Below, one piece after another: positions 14,560 through 23,324 of a stretch of 28,956 bases of DNA. Position 1 is the stretch's first letter, and each line of letters begins with the position of its first letter. The DNA lies in the IMG/VR virus record IMGVR_UViG_3300037342_000050, positions 1-28,956 of that record, one strand, 5' to 3'. The DNA comes from a virus. The notes under the pieces are model-generated. The model ran no database searches and was not told the origin of the DNA. It saw only the letters and a program-made list of their open reading frames with translations. Position numbers and translations under genes: made by a program.

Positions 14560-15302
14560 GCCGTGACCCTCCGTTCAGGCTCGGGCTGGAGGACGTTCGG
14601 GAAGCCGCCGCCGGTCCCAAGGGTCTGCATGGCAACGTCGCCGTCGGCCTCGATCTGCGCCAGTAGGTCCTTGCGGCTGAACTGGCTGCTGCGCGTGATG
14701 GCACGACGCGCAAGGGGAAGGAAGATGGACTCCGTGTAGAGGCGGGCGATGGGCAGCACGTTCGTCGACCCGATGGAGGCCACGGCGTAGTTCGTCCATG
14801 CGTAAACGCATTCGACAACGATGGTTCCAGGGAGGGGGACGACAGGGCCAAGGGCTCCGGGGGTGGGCGCAAGGTAGATGTTGATCTGCTCGATGTCCCC
14901 CTGCCCGGCCTGATTGTTCAGGTACTCGACCCAGTAGGCGATCGGGACGCCGGTATCCGTCCCGTAGAGCGTCTCCCCAAGGAAGATGCGGGCAAACTGG
15001 TCAAGTTCGCCCCGCGACAGGAGGGCGTTCAAGGGCACCTGCCCGTTGAGCCGAATCGGCCCCAGGACCTCCTGGATGGGCTGGGCAATGGCGTACATGC
15101 TGGTCCCCGCCGACAGGCCCACCGTGAGCGTCGCCCGGGTGAAGTAATCCTGCCCGGCCCGCTGGAGCGTCTGCCCGGCCCAGTTGAGGGCGATGATGAC
15201 GTCCTGCTGCGCCAGCGTAGGGGCTACGGTGGGGTCGGTCCCCTCGATCCCCAGCTTGGAGAGGAGGTCGTTTGCGGCTTGCTGTATTGTGAGGCCGGGC
15301 AT
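14556..15302 (-). CDS. Connector-like structural protein, 248 aa
   Basis: A 248-residue protein downstream of the capsid gene and a small unknown. It starts with a helix (Gln-Gln-Ala-Ala-Asn-Asp-Leu-Leu), continues with a Gln-Asp-Val-Ile-Ile-Ala-Leu-Asn helix and a beta-rich middle, and finishes with Arg-rich helices and a basic C-terminus. Its helix-rich start and position suggest a head completion or connector protein, with no specific motif to settle it. The adjacent 296-aa protein has a similar helical start, so the two could be distant relatives. The ATG is 1 nt after the stop of the 113-aa gene. Confidence 0.65.
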   Translation of the reverse strand: MPGLTIQQAANDLLSKLGIEGTDPTVAPTLAQQDVIIALNWAGQTLQRAGQDYFTRATLTVGLSAGTSMYAIAQPIQEVLGPIRLNGQVPLNALLSRGELDQFARIFLGETLYGTDTGVPIAYWVEYLNNQAGQGDIEQINIYLAPTPGALGPVVPLPGTIVVECVYAWTNYAVASIGSTNVLPIARLYTESIFLPLARRAITRSSQFSRKDLLAQIEADGDVAMQTLGTGGGFPNVLQPEPERRVTA

Positions 15303-15303
15303 T

Positions 15304-15645
15304 TCACGCGGTCGCCAGGGCTGGCTTCGGCCCGGTCTTGGCCTTCAGGCGGTGGGGGGCCATTCGTTCGATGAGTTCAAGGGCCTTGCCCACATCCTCC
15401 TCTGGCTCGAGGCCAAGGCCGACAGGGGGAGCCTCCGGCGGGTCGTCGGGGCACCGGCAGACCGTGGGGGGGAGGATCTTGCAGAGGGGGGAGCCGAAGC
15501 ATAGCTTCGACACCCGGTCGAAGTCGGCGATGTCGGTCGGCTCGCCCTTGTAGAGGAACTTCCCATATTTGGGGTTCCACGCATAGTCGCCCTTTCGCAT
15601 GCCCCCGACAACGGGGGAGCCGGGCACGGAGAATAGGAATCGCAT
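15304..15645 (-). CDS. Hypothetical protein, 113 aa, Cys/Pro-rich centre
   Basis: A 113-residue protein of unknown function. The N-terminal part contains a Tyr-Lys-Phe-Leu-Tyr-Lys-type aromatic/basic patch. The centre has four cysteines (Cys-x5-Cys, then Cys-x-Cys) followed by a Pro-rich acidic stretch, and the C-terminus is a Lys/Ala-rich basic tail. The cysteines could bind a metal, but no known zinc motif is recognised. It lies between the major capsid gene and the connector-like genes, which favours a head-related role. The start is preceded by ACC and no Shine-Dalgarno. Confidence 0.6.
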   Translation of the reverse strand: MRFLFSVPGSPVVGGMRKGDYAWNPKYGKFLYKGEPTDIADFDRVSKLCFGSPLCKILPPTVCRCPDDPPEAPPVGLGLEPEEDVGKALELIERMAPHRLKAKTGPKPALATA

Positions 15646-15654
15646 GGTTCGTAT

Positions 15655-15666
15655 GGGCCTATGCCC
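15655..15666 (-). other. Short leader hairpin GGGC/GCCC
   Basis: GGGC (15655-15658) pairs with GCCC (15663-15666) around CTAT, upstream of the 113-aa start on the minus strand. A 4-bp stem is weak evidence. Confidence 0.25.
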
Positions 15667-15672
15667 TTAATG

Positions 15673-15696
15673 GAGCCCCCCTTTGCAGAGGGGCTC
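15673..15696 (-). terminator. Probable terminator or attenuator hairpin after capsid gene
   Basis: A perfect 7-bp stem, GAGCCCC (15673-15679) with GGGGCTC (15690-15696), encloses a 10-nt loop. It lies 19 nt past the capsid stop (15715) on the minus strand. The downstream sequence is not a clear T-tract, so this may be a partial terminator that lowers expression of the downstream genes relative to the capsid, as is common for phage capsid genes. Confidence 0.5.
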
Positions 15697-15714
15697 GATA
15701 AGGCCACGAGGCTC

Positions 15715-17199
15715 TTACGTGATCGCCGGCAGGCCGAGCTCCGGGTAGGAGAGGGCGTGCGTCATGCAGACGAAGCCGGGATAGGTCCCGTTCGTGTTCT
15801 GCCGCAGCTGCTGGCCGAAGACGGACGTGATGTACTTCCTGGTCTCGAACCCGCCGTCCACGACCCACTGGGAACGCTGGTTCCTCATGGAGCCGTAGCC
15901 GCGGAGCATGAAGCCCGAGCCGAACATGACCGACTGACCGATCGGCACGCCGTAGGCGTTGCATTGGACGATCGTCGAGCCGATGGAGTGGTTCTCGTTG
16001 CAGAGACCCGCCCAGGGGCCGGTGTTCCATGTGACGTTGCCGACCGTGGAGAGCGCGACCGGACCATTCTGCACCGCAGCGAGGCGCTGCGTGATCGTGA
16101 TCGTGTTGCCGTTGTTGCCGGTCGTGTAGGCGTACATCGAGACGCCGCTTCCGTAGGGATCGCTGGGCGCGTTGATGACGAGGAAGTACTGCACGGCCGA
16201 ACCCGGCGAGTACGTGTTCAGGGACGTGAACGGGAAGGCGTAGTTGCCGAAGTACCTGAAGTACTGCGTGGTTGTGACCGCAGCCGCCGCAGCCGAACCG
16301 CCGCCCGCGACCGCGAAGGCCCCTGTCCCCGCCGTGATGGCGGTGCCGAGGTAAGCCTTCGGGTTGAACCCGGAGCCCGCGACCGCGTAGCCGTCGGCGT
16401 CAACCGGGTTGTACTCCCGGATGGAGTGGCCGTCCAGTTCCGCGTAGCCGCCCTGAAAGAGCGGGTTCTCGTCCCACTTCTCGCGGGGGGCCGCGTTCTG
16501 GAGGATGAGCTGGTAGTTCGGGTCCTGCTTGAGCCCGTAGAGGCCCGGGGTCGTCCCGACGACGCAGTACTTGCGAACCGGGGTCCCGCGAATGGTGCCC
16601 ACCTCGCAGGGGGTGCCACCCTTCGGCTTCAGGGCCTGGCCCATCATCAGGATGTCGTTGTAGGTCAGGACGTCGGCTGTCTTCAGGACGCCGACGGACG
16701 ACTTGCCGTTGGAGTTGAAGTAGTTGTTCGCCTGCCCCAGGAGCCGGATGGTCATGAAGACCCTCGCCGACTTCTCGCGGCCCATCCACTTGCCAAGCTC
16801 CTCAGCCTGGCCCGAGGCGAGCTCGCCCTGCATGCCGAGATACTCGTCGGTCCTCTGCGTGATGCTCGTCGCATTGCGCAGGTAGTCCGCGACCATCTGG
16901 TTGTTGTTGATGACGTCGGTCTCGAAGTCGCTCTGGACGTTGAACAGGTTGTCCCCGAGCTTGCCCGGGCCGTAGTAGCCCGCGCGCGCCGTCACGTTGA
17001 AGGTCAGGCCCTTGCCGACCGCGGTGTCATTGATGACCCAGATGGGCGAGTGCTTGCTCGTCCCCTCGAACTGCTGCCAGAAGTCCTCGGACTGCTCGAA
17101 GACATCGACAACCTTCTGCCAGATTTGGCGCACCGAGGCCGGGCTCATGTTGGCGAGCGCCAAGCCTGTGTTCGGTGTGCCGAGTTGGAAATTTGTCAT
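15715..17199 (-). CDS. Major capsid protein, N4-gp56/DUF4043-like
   Basis: A 494-residue protein whose pattern matches the N4-gp56/DUF4043 capsid family. The first third contains a Gly-Lys-Gly-Leu-Thr-Phe-Asn-Val segment, a Gly-Pro-Gly-Lys-Leu-Gly-Asp stretch, and a Gln-Arg-Thr-Asp-Glu helix followed by a Trp-Met-Gly-Arg-Glu-Lys motif. The middle holds a Cys-Val-Val-Gly strand, Pro-Asn-Tyr, Asn-Pro-Leu-Phe-Gln-Gly-Gly and a Ser-Ile-Arg-Glu motif. These correspond to the conserved coat-protein blocks of the family. The C-terminus is a beta-rich, Gly/Asn/Thr-rich region. It follows a scaffold-like gene and precedes connector-like genes. The start lacks a Shine-Dalgarno (TTTCACTTCC before ATG). 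Confidence 0.75.
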   Translation of the reverse strand: MTNFQLGTPNTGLALANMSPASVRQIWQKVVDVFEQSEDFWQQFEGTSKHSPIWVINDTAVGKGLTFNVTARAGYYGPGKLGDNLFNVQSDFETDVINNNQMVADYLRNATSITQRTDEYLGMQGELASGQAEELGKWMGREKSARVFMTIRLLGQANNYFNSNGKSSVGVLKTADVLTYNDILMMGQALKPKGGTPCEVGTIRGTPVRKYCVVGTTPGLYGLKQDPNYQLILQNAAPREKWDENPLFQGGYAELDGHSIREYNPVDADGYAVAGSGFNPKAYLGTAITAGTGAFAVAGGGSAAAAAVTTTQYFRYFGNYAFPFTSLNTYSPGSAVQYFLVINAPSDPYGSGVSMYAYTTGNNGNTITITQRLAAVQNGPVALSTVGNVTWNTGPWAGLCNENHSIGSTIVQCNAYGVPIGQSVMFGSGFMLRGYGSMRNQRSQWVVDGGFETRKYITSVFGQQLRQNTNGTYPGFVCMTHALSYPELGLPAIT

Positions 17200-17221
17200 G
17201 GAAGTGAAACGCTGATGGATG

Positions 17222-17238
17222 CACGGAATCCCTCCGTG
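17222..17238 (-). other. Hairpin in capsid leader
   Basis: CACGGA (17222-17227) pairs perfectly with TCCGTG (17233-17238) around a 5-nt loop. It lies 23 nt before the capsid start on the minus strand, between the scaffold-like and capsid genes. It could stabilise the capsid mRNA or be a processing site. Confidence 0.4.
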
Positions 17239-17281
17239 TGAGGGCCGTCTTAGCGTTCACTTCCCTGCCTTAACCGGGTGA

Positions 17282-18463
17282 TTAGAACTGCCTTACACCT
17301 AGCGACTTCATGAGTTTCTGGACGTCACCCTGGGTCTTGATAGAGGAAATGGCCGCGTCAACGGGGTTGACTTGCGGGGCTGCGGCCGAGCGCGACGACC
17401 CGGAGGGGAGGACCCCCTTGGGCGGCGGGCGCGGTGCCGCGGGCTGGGCCGGCGCGGCGACTCTGGCGGCAGATGCCTTCTTGGGCGCGATGGAGTTTTC
17501 CTTCGCAACCATCTGGGCGATGAGGAGCGGCTTGTTCGGGTCGTGGAACAGGGGGTCCGAAAGGGCCTCCAGTGATTCCTCGATCTCGATCATGCGCTGG
17601 CGAAGGGGGCTGTCCTTGTCCGAGACGAACGGGTAAAATTCTGCGGCGCGTGTCTCCGAGTCGGCGAATTGCCGGTCGTAGGCCGCTGCCTGCTGCGTTG
17701 CTCCGCGTTCCTCGGCCCTTTCAAGGGCGGTCCTCTGGCGGTCGAGCCTGCGCAATTGGACGTCGATCTCGCTGACTTTCGCCATGTCGATGTCCTTAGC
17801 TGCCTGGACCTTGTCGGCTTCCAGCCTCTCGATCGTGGAGTCAACCTCGCTGATCGTGCGCGGGAGCTTTGGGTCGCCTACGGGCGCGGGGGCCTCGGGC
17901 GCCGGGGCTGCGGGGGTGGCTGGCGATACGCCGAGCTTTTCCTTCGCCGCCGCGAGACACTGTTCGAGGGTCCAGTCGCGGTTCCGTATCTGGTAGGCTG
18001 CTGCGAGCCGACCGACCTCATCCTTCTCGTTGAGACGGATGCGCGCCCTGTCCGCCTTGACGGGTGTTACCTCGCCGGACGGTTCGGGCTCTGGGTCGGG
18101 TTCCGCTTGCGCGGCTGGCTCTGCGGGCTCTGCCCCTTCCACTGGTGCCGCTGGCTCGCCTTCCGGGGGAGTCCCCGCGTCGGGCGTGGCTGGTGCGGCT
18201 TCCGGGGCGGCTGGCGTCTCGGGTTCAACCGGGAACGTGCCGTCCTCCGGGGTCGGAGGGGGGTCCTTTCGTGGCGCCTGCTTTGTCAGCTCCTTCACGA
18301 GGTCTAAGACCCCCTTGGGATTGTTCGCTGACCCGAGAAGCGCCATCGTCGCCTTCTCTTGCTCTGCCTGGGATGTCTGCAATGAACTTGCCGGTTTGAC
18401 CGGCTGTGCAGGTTCTGCCTGTGGGGCGGAACCGGAGCTGACCCGCGGTTCTGTGGCTACCAT
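17282..18463 (-). CDS. Scaffold-like protein, Pro/Ala/Glu-rich
   Basis: A 393-residue protein. The first 130 residues are a low-complexity Ala/Pro/Glu region with a Lys-Thr-like positively charged section. About residues 205-300 form a strongly helical coiled coil with heptad-like Leu/Ile spacing. The C-terminal 90 residues are Lys/Arg/Pro/Ala-rich and basic. This disordered start, coiled coil and basic tail just before the major capsid gene match phage scaffolding proteins, with the basic tail likely binding the capsid shell. No catalytic motif is seen. A candidate -35 and -10 at 18495-18500 and 18474-18479 lie so close to the ATG that any transcript from them would have a very short leader. 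Confidence 0.7.
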   Translation of the reverse strand: MVATEPRVSSGSAPQAEPAQPVKPASSLQTSQAEQEKATMALLGSANNPKGVLDLVKELTKQAPRKDPPPTPEDGTFPVEPETPAAPEAAPATPDAGTPPEGEPAAPVEGAEPAEPAAQAEPDPEPEPSGEVTPVKADRARIRLNEKDEVGRLAAAYQIRNRDWTLEQCLAAAKEKLGVSPATPAAPAPEAPAPVGDPKLPRTISEVDSTIERLEADKVQAAKDIDMAKVSEIDVQLRRLDRQRTALERAEERGATQQAAAYDRQFADSETRAAEFYPFVSDKDSPLRQRMIEIEESLEALSDPLFHDPNKPLLIAQMVAKENSIAPKKASAARVAAPAQPAAPRPPPKGVLPSGSSRSAAAPQVNPVDAAISSIKTQGDVQKLMKSLGVRQF

Positions 18464-18468
18464 ATGGG

Positions 18469-18546
18469 GGCCGTTATTAACGGTTAATTTTTGTTGTCAA
18501 TACCTATTAACCATTAGGAGCCGTTGGGAACTTGTAATAACGGGCC
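18469..18546. promoter_or_regulatory. Divergent promoter and operator-like region
   Basis: The two structural operons start from here in opposite directions. CCGTTATTA (18471-18479) and TAATAACGG (18535-18543) form an inverted repeat, so TAATAA, a -10-like box, faces outward on both strands. On the minus strand, TTGACA at 18500-18495 is a consensus -35 located 15 bp from the left TAATAA. ATTAAC-G-GTTAAT (18476-18488) is a perfect palindrome around one base, and a second TATTAAC lies at 18505-18511, 30 bp from the first (18475-18481). The symmetry suggests an operator for one regulator controlling both operons. Confidence 0.55.
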
Positions 18547-18566
18547 GTTCGTGGCATGGCGGGGGC

Positions 18567-20741
18567 GTGGCAAACTACAAGGCCCCGGATTTGCGTAATC
18601 GTGCGCCCAAAGTCGAGACGCTGCCCGACCTGCGCCAGCGAATCACTCGCGTTTACGACATCCTCGGGGAGGTGCCGAAATTCCAGACGGCAGGAACGAC
18701 ACAACCGGGCGTCAGCGCGTACACTTTGCCGTGGGGCAGCGCGGACTCAGTGCCACCCTCTGAGGGTTCCTCGTATTCGAACTGCCTGCTGATAAAGCAG
18801 ACCATCGAGGGGCAGTTTGAGTTGAACGGCCCCGGCGATAATCCAAACACGATCTTCCCGACGCTCACGAGGGTTTACGAGCAGATAAGCGCGACCGGAG
18901 AAACCAAAGTCGGCGACGACGACACGACCATCGACCAAGACGGCCTTGTAGAAGTAACCCAGCACTTCCTCCAGTTCTCCGTATCGGTCAGCGGGATCAC
19001 CCCGACCTTCCTGACGCCGGGCACGTCATCCATCACTTCCGAGCCGGGCGCGACTTGCGTCCTCAAGGAGGAGATACGAACCGACGACGGAACCCTCCAA
19101 CGGATCGAGCGGCACTATATTTCCAAGGGGGAGATTTCACAAACGATCACCGACAAGTTCAACGGCGCGCTGGTCCTTACGACGCTCGTCTATGTGAACG
19201 AAGTCCCGCCGACTCCGAGCGGCGCGGTTCTCATCGACGCCAAGGTGGATCACCCGGGAGGGTTGCCCGTATATTCGTACACTTTTGCCAAGGGCCTCGG
19301 CCAAATCTCGCTGCAAACGGAGTACCGGCTGTCCCCGGACCAAGGCACGACCGGCGTAACCGTTCAGACGATACGCTACATCGCCGCGCCGGGAAGCAGC
19401 AACCCGATCACCAACCCGAGCGGTTACGAGGAGATCAGCATCTCCTACGAGGAGCAGGACGGATACCGCATGTGGACCGGCATCTACTCATTTGGCCAAG
19501 GCACCATCGCAACCGAGGTCGAGATTCGCCTGAACGACAAGCTCCAGATAACGACCATCACGGCGATCAACTCCGCGCCGTCCGCGCCGTCCCCGGCCAT
19601 CGGCGGCACGCTTGCGCTCATCTCGACCGACGTCCGCAACGGCACGCGCTTCGAGGACGGGACCGTCATCTACACGTACAAGTGGGCCGAGTCCGCCGGC
19701 GGCACGTCAGGCGCGCAGATTTCCGTCGATACCGAGTACCTGCAATCGGTCGATACCGGGACGAACGGCGTCACGAGGACGACCTACCGCTACATCGTCT
19801 CCGCCGGGGCCACCATCCAGCCGACATCCGGGCCTTCGGGCACCGTGCTGGTAAGCAAGAGCTACGAGGACGCGGAAGGATACGGTTTTTGGAAGACCGT
19901 CTGGGTGAAGGGCGCGGGCACAGTCTTCTCCGAGGTGGACACCGTTGAGACGGGCGCACTCGTCCGCTACCGGATCGTCGGCCTCGGCACGGCGCCCTCC
20001 ACGCCGTCGGCCACCATCGGGGGCACCGTCGTCTTGGTGGAGAGCGAGGTGAGGAACGAGAATGGCTGGCTCGTTTACGACTACCGCTGGGCTGAGGGCA
20101 ACGGCCAGACGAACATCACGACGCGCGGGGAATCCGACGGCGCGCTCCTCTACGAGGTGACGACCAACACGGCGGCGGCCTCCACGCCCGCCTATCCCGG
20201 CAGCGGCACGGCCTATCTGATCGACCTCCAGCAGACGCAAGGGCCGGGCTACGTCGTCAACCGGGCGACCTACAAGAAGCCGCCGACCGGGATCGCCCTT
20301 CTTCGCCGCATCAAGTTTTCGATGCCGGGTCAGATTGAACTCACGTCCCCGAACCCCGGCTGGGTCTTCGTCCCCCCGGTCAACATGGACATCCTGGCGA
20401 CGCAGACCTACACGTACCCAACGACGCAGGTCTCGACAACGCCCTTCACCATCAAGGCGTGGGCGGCCATCAATTACGGCTACACGCCCGTCGGCAGTTC
20501 CGTGGGCGTCGGCGGCCAGCAGGGATGCACGGGCTACCTCTCGGGCGCGACCGGCGGCAGCGGGGGCAGCGCCACCTTCAACAACATCCCGGTCAGCGCC
20601 TACAGCTACACGATTGCCGGGAGCACGCCGTCGTCCCCGCCCTCGGGCCCGACCCCGATCGACGTCGAGAACCGCGTCTATCTCGTCAGCACCGCAGGCA
20701 CCATCGTCTATGAGTCGATCGTGACCACCTACAGCTTCTAA
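18567..20741 (+). CDS. Modular structural protein with three repeated beta units, 724 aa
   Basis: About 724 residues beginning at GTG 18567. The longer open frame to 18030 is not credible because it lies antisense to the scaffold-like gene. The protein has at least three related units of about 130-140 residues, from near residues 216, 345 and 485. They show Ile-Gly-Gly-Thr or a related strand start, a Val-Tyr-Thr-Tyr-Lys-Trp-Ala-Glu-like strand and repeated Thr/Val/Tyr strands. This is a beta-rich virion or appendage protein. A final Pro/Thr/Gly-rich region precedes a short tail. No catalytic motif is recognised. The last base overlaps the next ATG (TAATG at 20739-20743). Confidence 0.7.
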   Translation: MANYKAPDLRNRAPKVETLPDLRQRITRVYDILGEVPKFQTAGTTQPGVSAYTLPWGSADSVPPSEGSSYSNCLLIKQTIEGQFELNGPGDNPNTIFPTLTRVYEQISATGETKVGDDDTTIDQDGLVEVTQHFLQFSVSVSGITPTFLTPGTSSITSEPGATCVLKEEIRTDDGTLQRIERHYISKGEISQTITDKFNGALVLTTLVYVNEVPPTPSGAVLIDAKVDHPGGLPVYSYTFAKGLGQISLQTEYRLSPDQGTTGVTVQTIRYIAAPGSSNPITNPSGYEEISISYEEQDGYRMWTGIYSFGQGTIATEVEIRLNDKLQITTITAINSAPSAPSPAIGGTLALISTDVRNGTRFEDGTVIYTYKWAESAGGTSGAQISVDTEYLQSVDTGTNGVTRTTYRYIVSAGATIQPTSGPSGTVLVSKSYEDAEGYGFWKTVWVKGAGTVFSEVDTVETGALVRYRIVGLGTAPSTPSATIGGTVVLVESEVRNENGWLVYDYRWAEGNGQTNITTRGESDGALLYEVTTNTAAASTPAYPGSGTAYLIDLQQTQGPGYVVNRATYKKPPTGIALLRRIKFSMPGQIELTSPNPGWVFVPPVNMDILATQTYTYPTTQVSTTPFTIKAWAAINYGYTPVGSSVGVGGQQGCTGYLSGATGGSGGSATFNNIPVSAYSYTIAGSTPSSPPSGPTPIDVENRVYLVSTAGTIVYESIVTTYSF

Positions 20742-21337
20742 TGGAATCGCCGCTTGAAAGGTCGAGGAGGGACATCGAGGCCGATTTCGCGGCCATGGCC
20801 GACGACTTCACAGTCAACCGCCTCGTCTATCCGCCCGACCGCCTGCCGACGCAGTTCGACCGCCAGATTGACCAGATACTAAGCCCCGTCTCCGGGGGTG
20901 GTGGCGGGGGGACGGCGGTCTATCCCTTCGACGTCATCTCGGCCGGCACGTCCAGCTTCACGGTGCAGCCGGGCACCATGAGCGGGCTCCTGCCCTCCAA
21001 TTACGCCAGCACCTTCACGCTCACGCCGTCCACCACCTATTACCTCCAGTTGGACTGCACGGCGTCGTCCGGCCAGATAGCGAGCGCGGCCCTCAACTTC
21101 GCCGGGAGCGCGCCCGCGGCCATCCCGGTCAACATGGGCCAGCCGCCTACGTCGTTCAGCTTCCTCCTCGGCATCCTCATAACGAACGGCGCGGGAGGGG
21201 GCACTTGGTTCCGCTGCATCGCCCCCGGGAGCCTGTTCGCCATCGGGGCCTTGCAGTACCAGACGAACAAGGCTTCCCCGTCGCCGGGCACGCTGCCGTT
21301 CGACAACTGGTACACCTGGCTGATCGAGCAGGTCTAG
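20741..21337 (+). CDS. Fibre-like structural protein, 198 aa
   Basis: A 198-residue protein. The first 50 residues are acidic and helical with an Arg-Arg-Asp-Ile-Glu motif. A run of six glycines follows, then a beta-rich Ser/Thr/Gly domain with the Thr-Leu-Thr-Pro-Ser-Thr-Thr-Tyr-Tyr-Leu-Gln-Leu segment common in phage fibre domains. A Gly-Thr-Trp-Phe motif lies in the C-terminal third. The start overlaps the previous stop and the next gene begins 4 nt past its stop. Together with its neighbours it belongs to the rightward appendage operon. The specific family is not recognised. Confidence 0.65.
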   Translation: MESPLERSRRDIEADFAAMADDFTVNRLVYPPDRLPTQFDRQIDQILSPVSGGGGGGTAVYPFDVISAGTSSFTVQPGTMSGLLPSNYASTFTLTPSTTYYLQLDCTASSGQIASAALNFAGSAPAAIPVNMGQPPTSFSFLLGILITNGAGGGTWFRCIAPGSLFAIGALQYQTNKASPSPGTLPFDNWYTWLIEQV

Positions 21338-21341
21338 CGCC

Positions 21342-23324
21342 ATGTGGACATGGGAGACAACGCGGGCGGCGGTCTTGGCCGGGACGTCCAGCTATTCGTC
21401 AACCGAGACGTCTAGCGCGACCGTCAACGGCTCAACGACCGTCTTCACGGAGACCCCTGTCGGCGCGTCGCAGTCCACGGCTTCGAGCTTCATGTCGGCC
21501 ACCTCCAGCGAGGCAGGCGCGACGCAGGAGTGGTCCTCCGTTCAGGACTTCGTGGTGTACCAGAACGTGACCTTCGTCCACATCGAGAGCGGGACTGTCG
21601 TCGGCAGCAACTCGACGTCCTTCGGGCCGGTCAACAGCAGCACGTCCACGCACAGCCATTCCCAGTTCAGCGCCCTCACGATCTCGAACCTCACCAACTC
21701 GGCCGGACTGACGAACGCCACGACGTCCGTCACGGGGACCTCCACGCACACGACGCTCGTCACCGTCTCGGCCCCGACGTTCACGCAGAGCTACGTCTAT
21801 TCCACTCAGACCTCAACCACGAACACCCCGGTTGTGACGACGGCGACCTCGACCTTGGGGGCGACCTATCCCAACACCTCCACAACCAGCTTCACGGAGA
21901 CGACGACAGGGACGCCCACCTCTACCACCTATTCGGCGCTGACGACCGTCCTTTCATCCAGCACCTATTCAGCCACGGTATCCGTCACCTCGACCGCCAA
22001 CTTCACGACCACGGTCAACAACACATCCTCGGCGGCGAACCAGTTCGTCCTCTACGACACCGTTGTCCTCGCGGCATCGACCGACTGGCTGTGGTCGCTG
22101 ACGGCGGCAGGACCCGGCGACCCGACGGCGGTTGCGGCCTCGTTCACGCAGACCACCATCAGCTTCACCTTCGGGAGCGTGACCGTGCCTGTCGGCAGCT
22201 ACAACCCGACGGCGACCTTGGCGACCGTGACCTACACGTCGGCCTCAAGCTACCAATCGACGACCACCACCTACACGACCAGCGCCAGCACGAGTTCCAC
22301 CTACGCCGTGGGCGCGGTCCCGACGACGACGACCACCACCTTCGGGAGCACGACCGGGACGACGGTGGCCGCTGCGCTGCCCCTCACAAGCACCGTCTCC
22401 GAGACGATCACGTATCTGACTACGCAGGGAACGACGCTCACCTATTGCAGCCAGCAGACGGTCTCCAGCTCCTTCGCCTACAATGTCGGCACGAGCGTCA
22501 CGGCGGTCTTCACGCAGACCGACGGGACGTTTGTGACGACTGGCGCGGGCGGCACGCTGACGACGCTCGTCACCTACACGCAGCCGTCGGCCAACGGGGC
22601 CAACCCGCAGGGGGCGGAGACGATATTCATAGGCGATGGCGATTACTCGTCCTTCCAGACGGTACAGCTTATCAATGGAACCTCGACCGTGACCGTGACG
22701 AACTCAACGACGCAGATTGCCTCCGGCGTGGACATTATCGGCCAGACCAACGCCTCGGCCTCGACCTACGCCAGCGGCGCACAGGCCGCGCAGACCTTCA
22801 CCAGCGCAGTCGATCCCGGTGGGGCAACGATCACCTTTGAGTCCATGCTCTCCGTCACGGATTCGACGATCCCGCCCGGCTGGCAGCCGACGCCCTCCAG
22901 CTTCGGGGCCGACAACTCGGTGGGGACAAACATCAGCGGCCCGGCGTCGATAGAGGCGACCGGCTCGGGCTGGCCGTCGGTTTCGCTGGCCGTCCCCACG
23001 GGCACGGAGACGTACATCCTGACCGGCACGGTGCCGACGACCGATGTCAACCAGCTTACGACGACCGCCTTCGGGGGGTTCGACTGGGTATCGACGACCT
23101 CGACCAAGGGGACGCTGACGGTGGGCATCCTTCGGATAACGACCTGCGACAGCTTCTCCAACACCGGGACGACCGAATCCACCTTTGACACCGGCCACTC
23201 GACCTATTCTATGGCCTCGGGCCAAGGGGCGGCGGCAGAGACGGTTCCGGCGGTGTATTCGGCCAGCAGTTCCCAGGAGCCCAATCCCTTCGTCTCCTTC
23301 CCAGCCTATCCCGTGACCACATGA
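21342..23324 (+). CDS. Giant Ser/Thr-rich mucin-like surface protein, 660 aa
   Basis: A 660-residue protein dominated by Ser and Thr. In residues 133-230, counted directly, 56 of 98 residues are Ser or Thr. Asn, Val, Ala and Tyr make up most of the rest, and Lys and Arg are almost absent. Short patterns such as Thr-Ser-Thr, Ser-Thr-Tyr and Thr-Thr-Thr recur, without a fixed period. The last 160 residues are less repetitive and may form a folded tip. The composition is like mucins and glycosylated bacterial adhesins, suggesting an extended stalk decorated with O-linked sugars (inference). The next gene, a glycosyltransferase, overlaps its stop as ATGA at 23321-23324. Confidence 0.75.
   Translation: MWTWETTRAAVLAGTSSYSSTETSSATVNGSTTVFTETPVGASQSTASSFMSATSSEAGATQEWSSVQDFVVYQNVTFVHIESGTVVGSNSTSFGPVNSSTSTHSHSQFSALTISNLTNSAGLTNATTSVTGTSTHTTLVTVSAPTFTQSYVYSTQTSTTNTPVVTTATSTLGATYPNTSTTSFTETTTGTPTSTTYSALTTVLSSSTYSATVSVTSTANFTTTVNNTSSAANQFVLYDTVVLAASTDWLWSLTAAGPGDPTAVAASFTQTTISFTFGSVTVPVGSYNPTATLATVTYTSASSYQSTTTTYTTSASTSSTYAVGAVPTTTTTTFGSTTGTTVAAALPLTSTVSETITYLTTQGTTLTYCSQQTVSSSFAYNVGTSVTAVFTQTDGTFVTTGAGGTLTTLVTYTQPSANGANPQGAETIFIGDGDYSSFQTVQLINGTSTVTVTNSTTQIASGVDIIGQTNASASTYASGAQAAQTFTSAVDPGGATITFESMLSVTDSTIPPGWQPTPSSFGADNSVGTNISGPASIEATGSGWPSVSLAVPTGTETYILTGTVPTTDVNQLTTTAFGGFDWVSTTSTKGTLTVGILRITTCDSFSNTGTTESTFDTGHSTYSMASGQGAAAETVPAVYSASSSQEPNPFVSFPAYPVTT

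Noticed and set aside
15661-17241. A 526-residue plus-strand open frame
   Set aside because: It lies antisense to the capsid gene, which has recognisable capsid blocks; the plus frame is Arg/Asp/Val-rich with no motif. It is an antisense shadow typical of GC-rich DNA.
18030-18566. Upstream extension of the 724-aa gene
   Set aside because: The open frame upstream of 18567 runs antisense through the scaffold-like gene and the divergent promoter, so it cannot be part of the same protein.
21530-22840. A 436-residue His/Arg/Asp-rich plus-strand frame
   Set aside because: It is an out-of-frame shadow of the Ser/Thr-rich protein; ACG and AGC codons shifted one base give the His/Arg/Asp bias.
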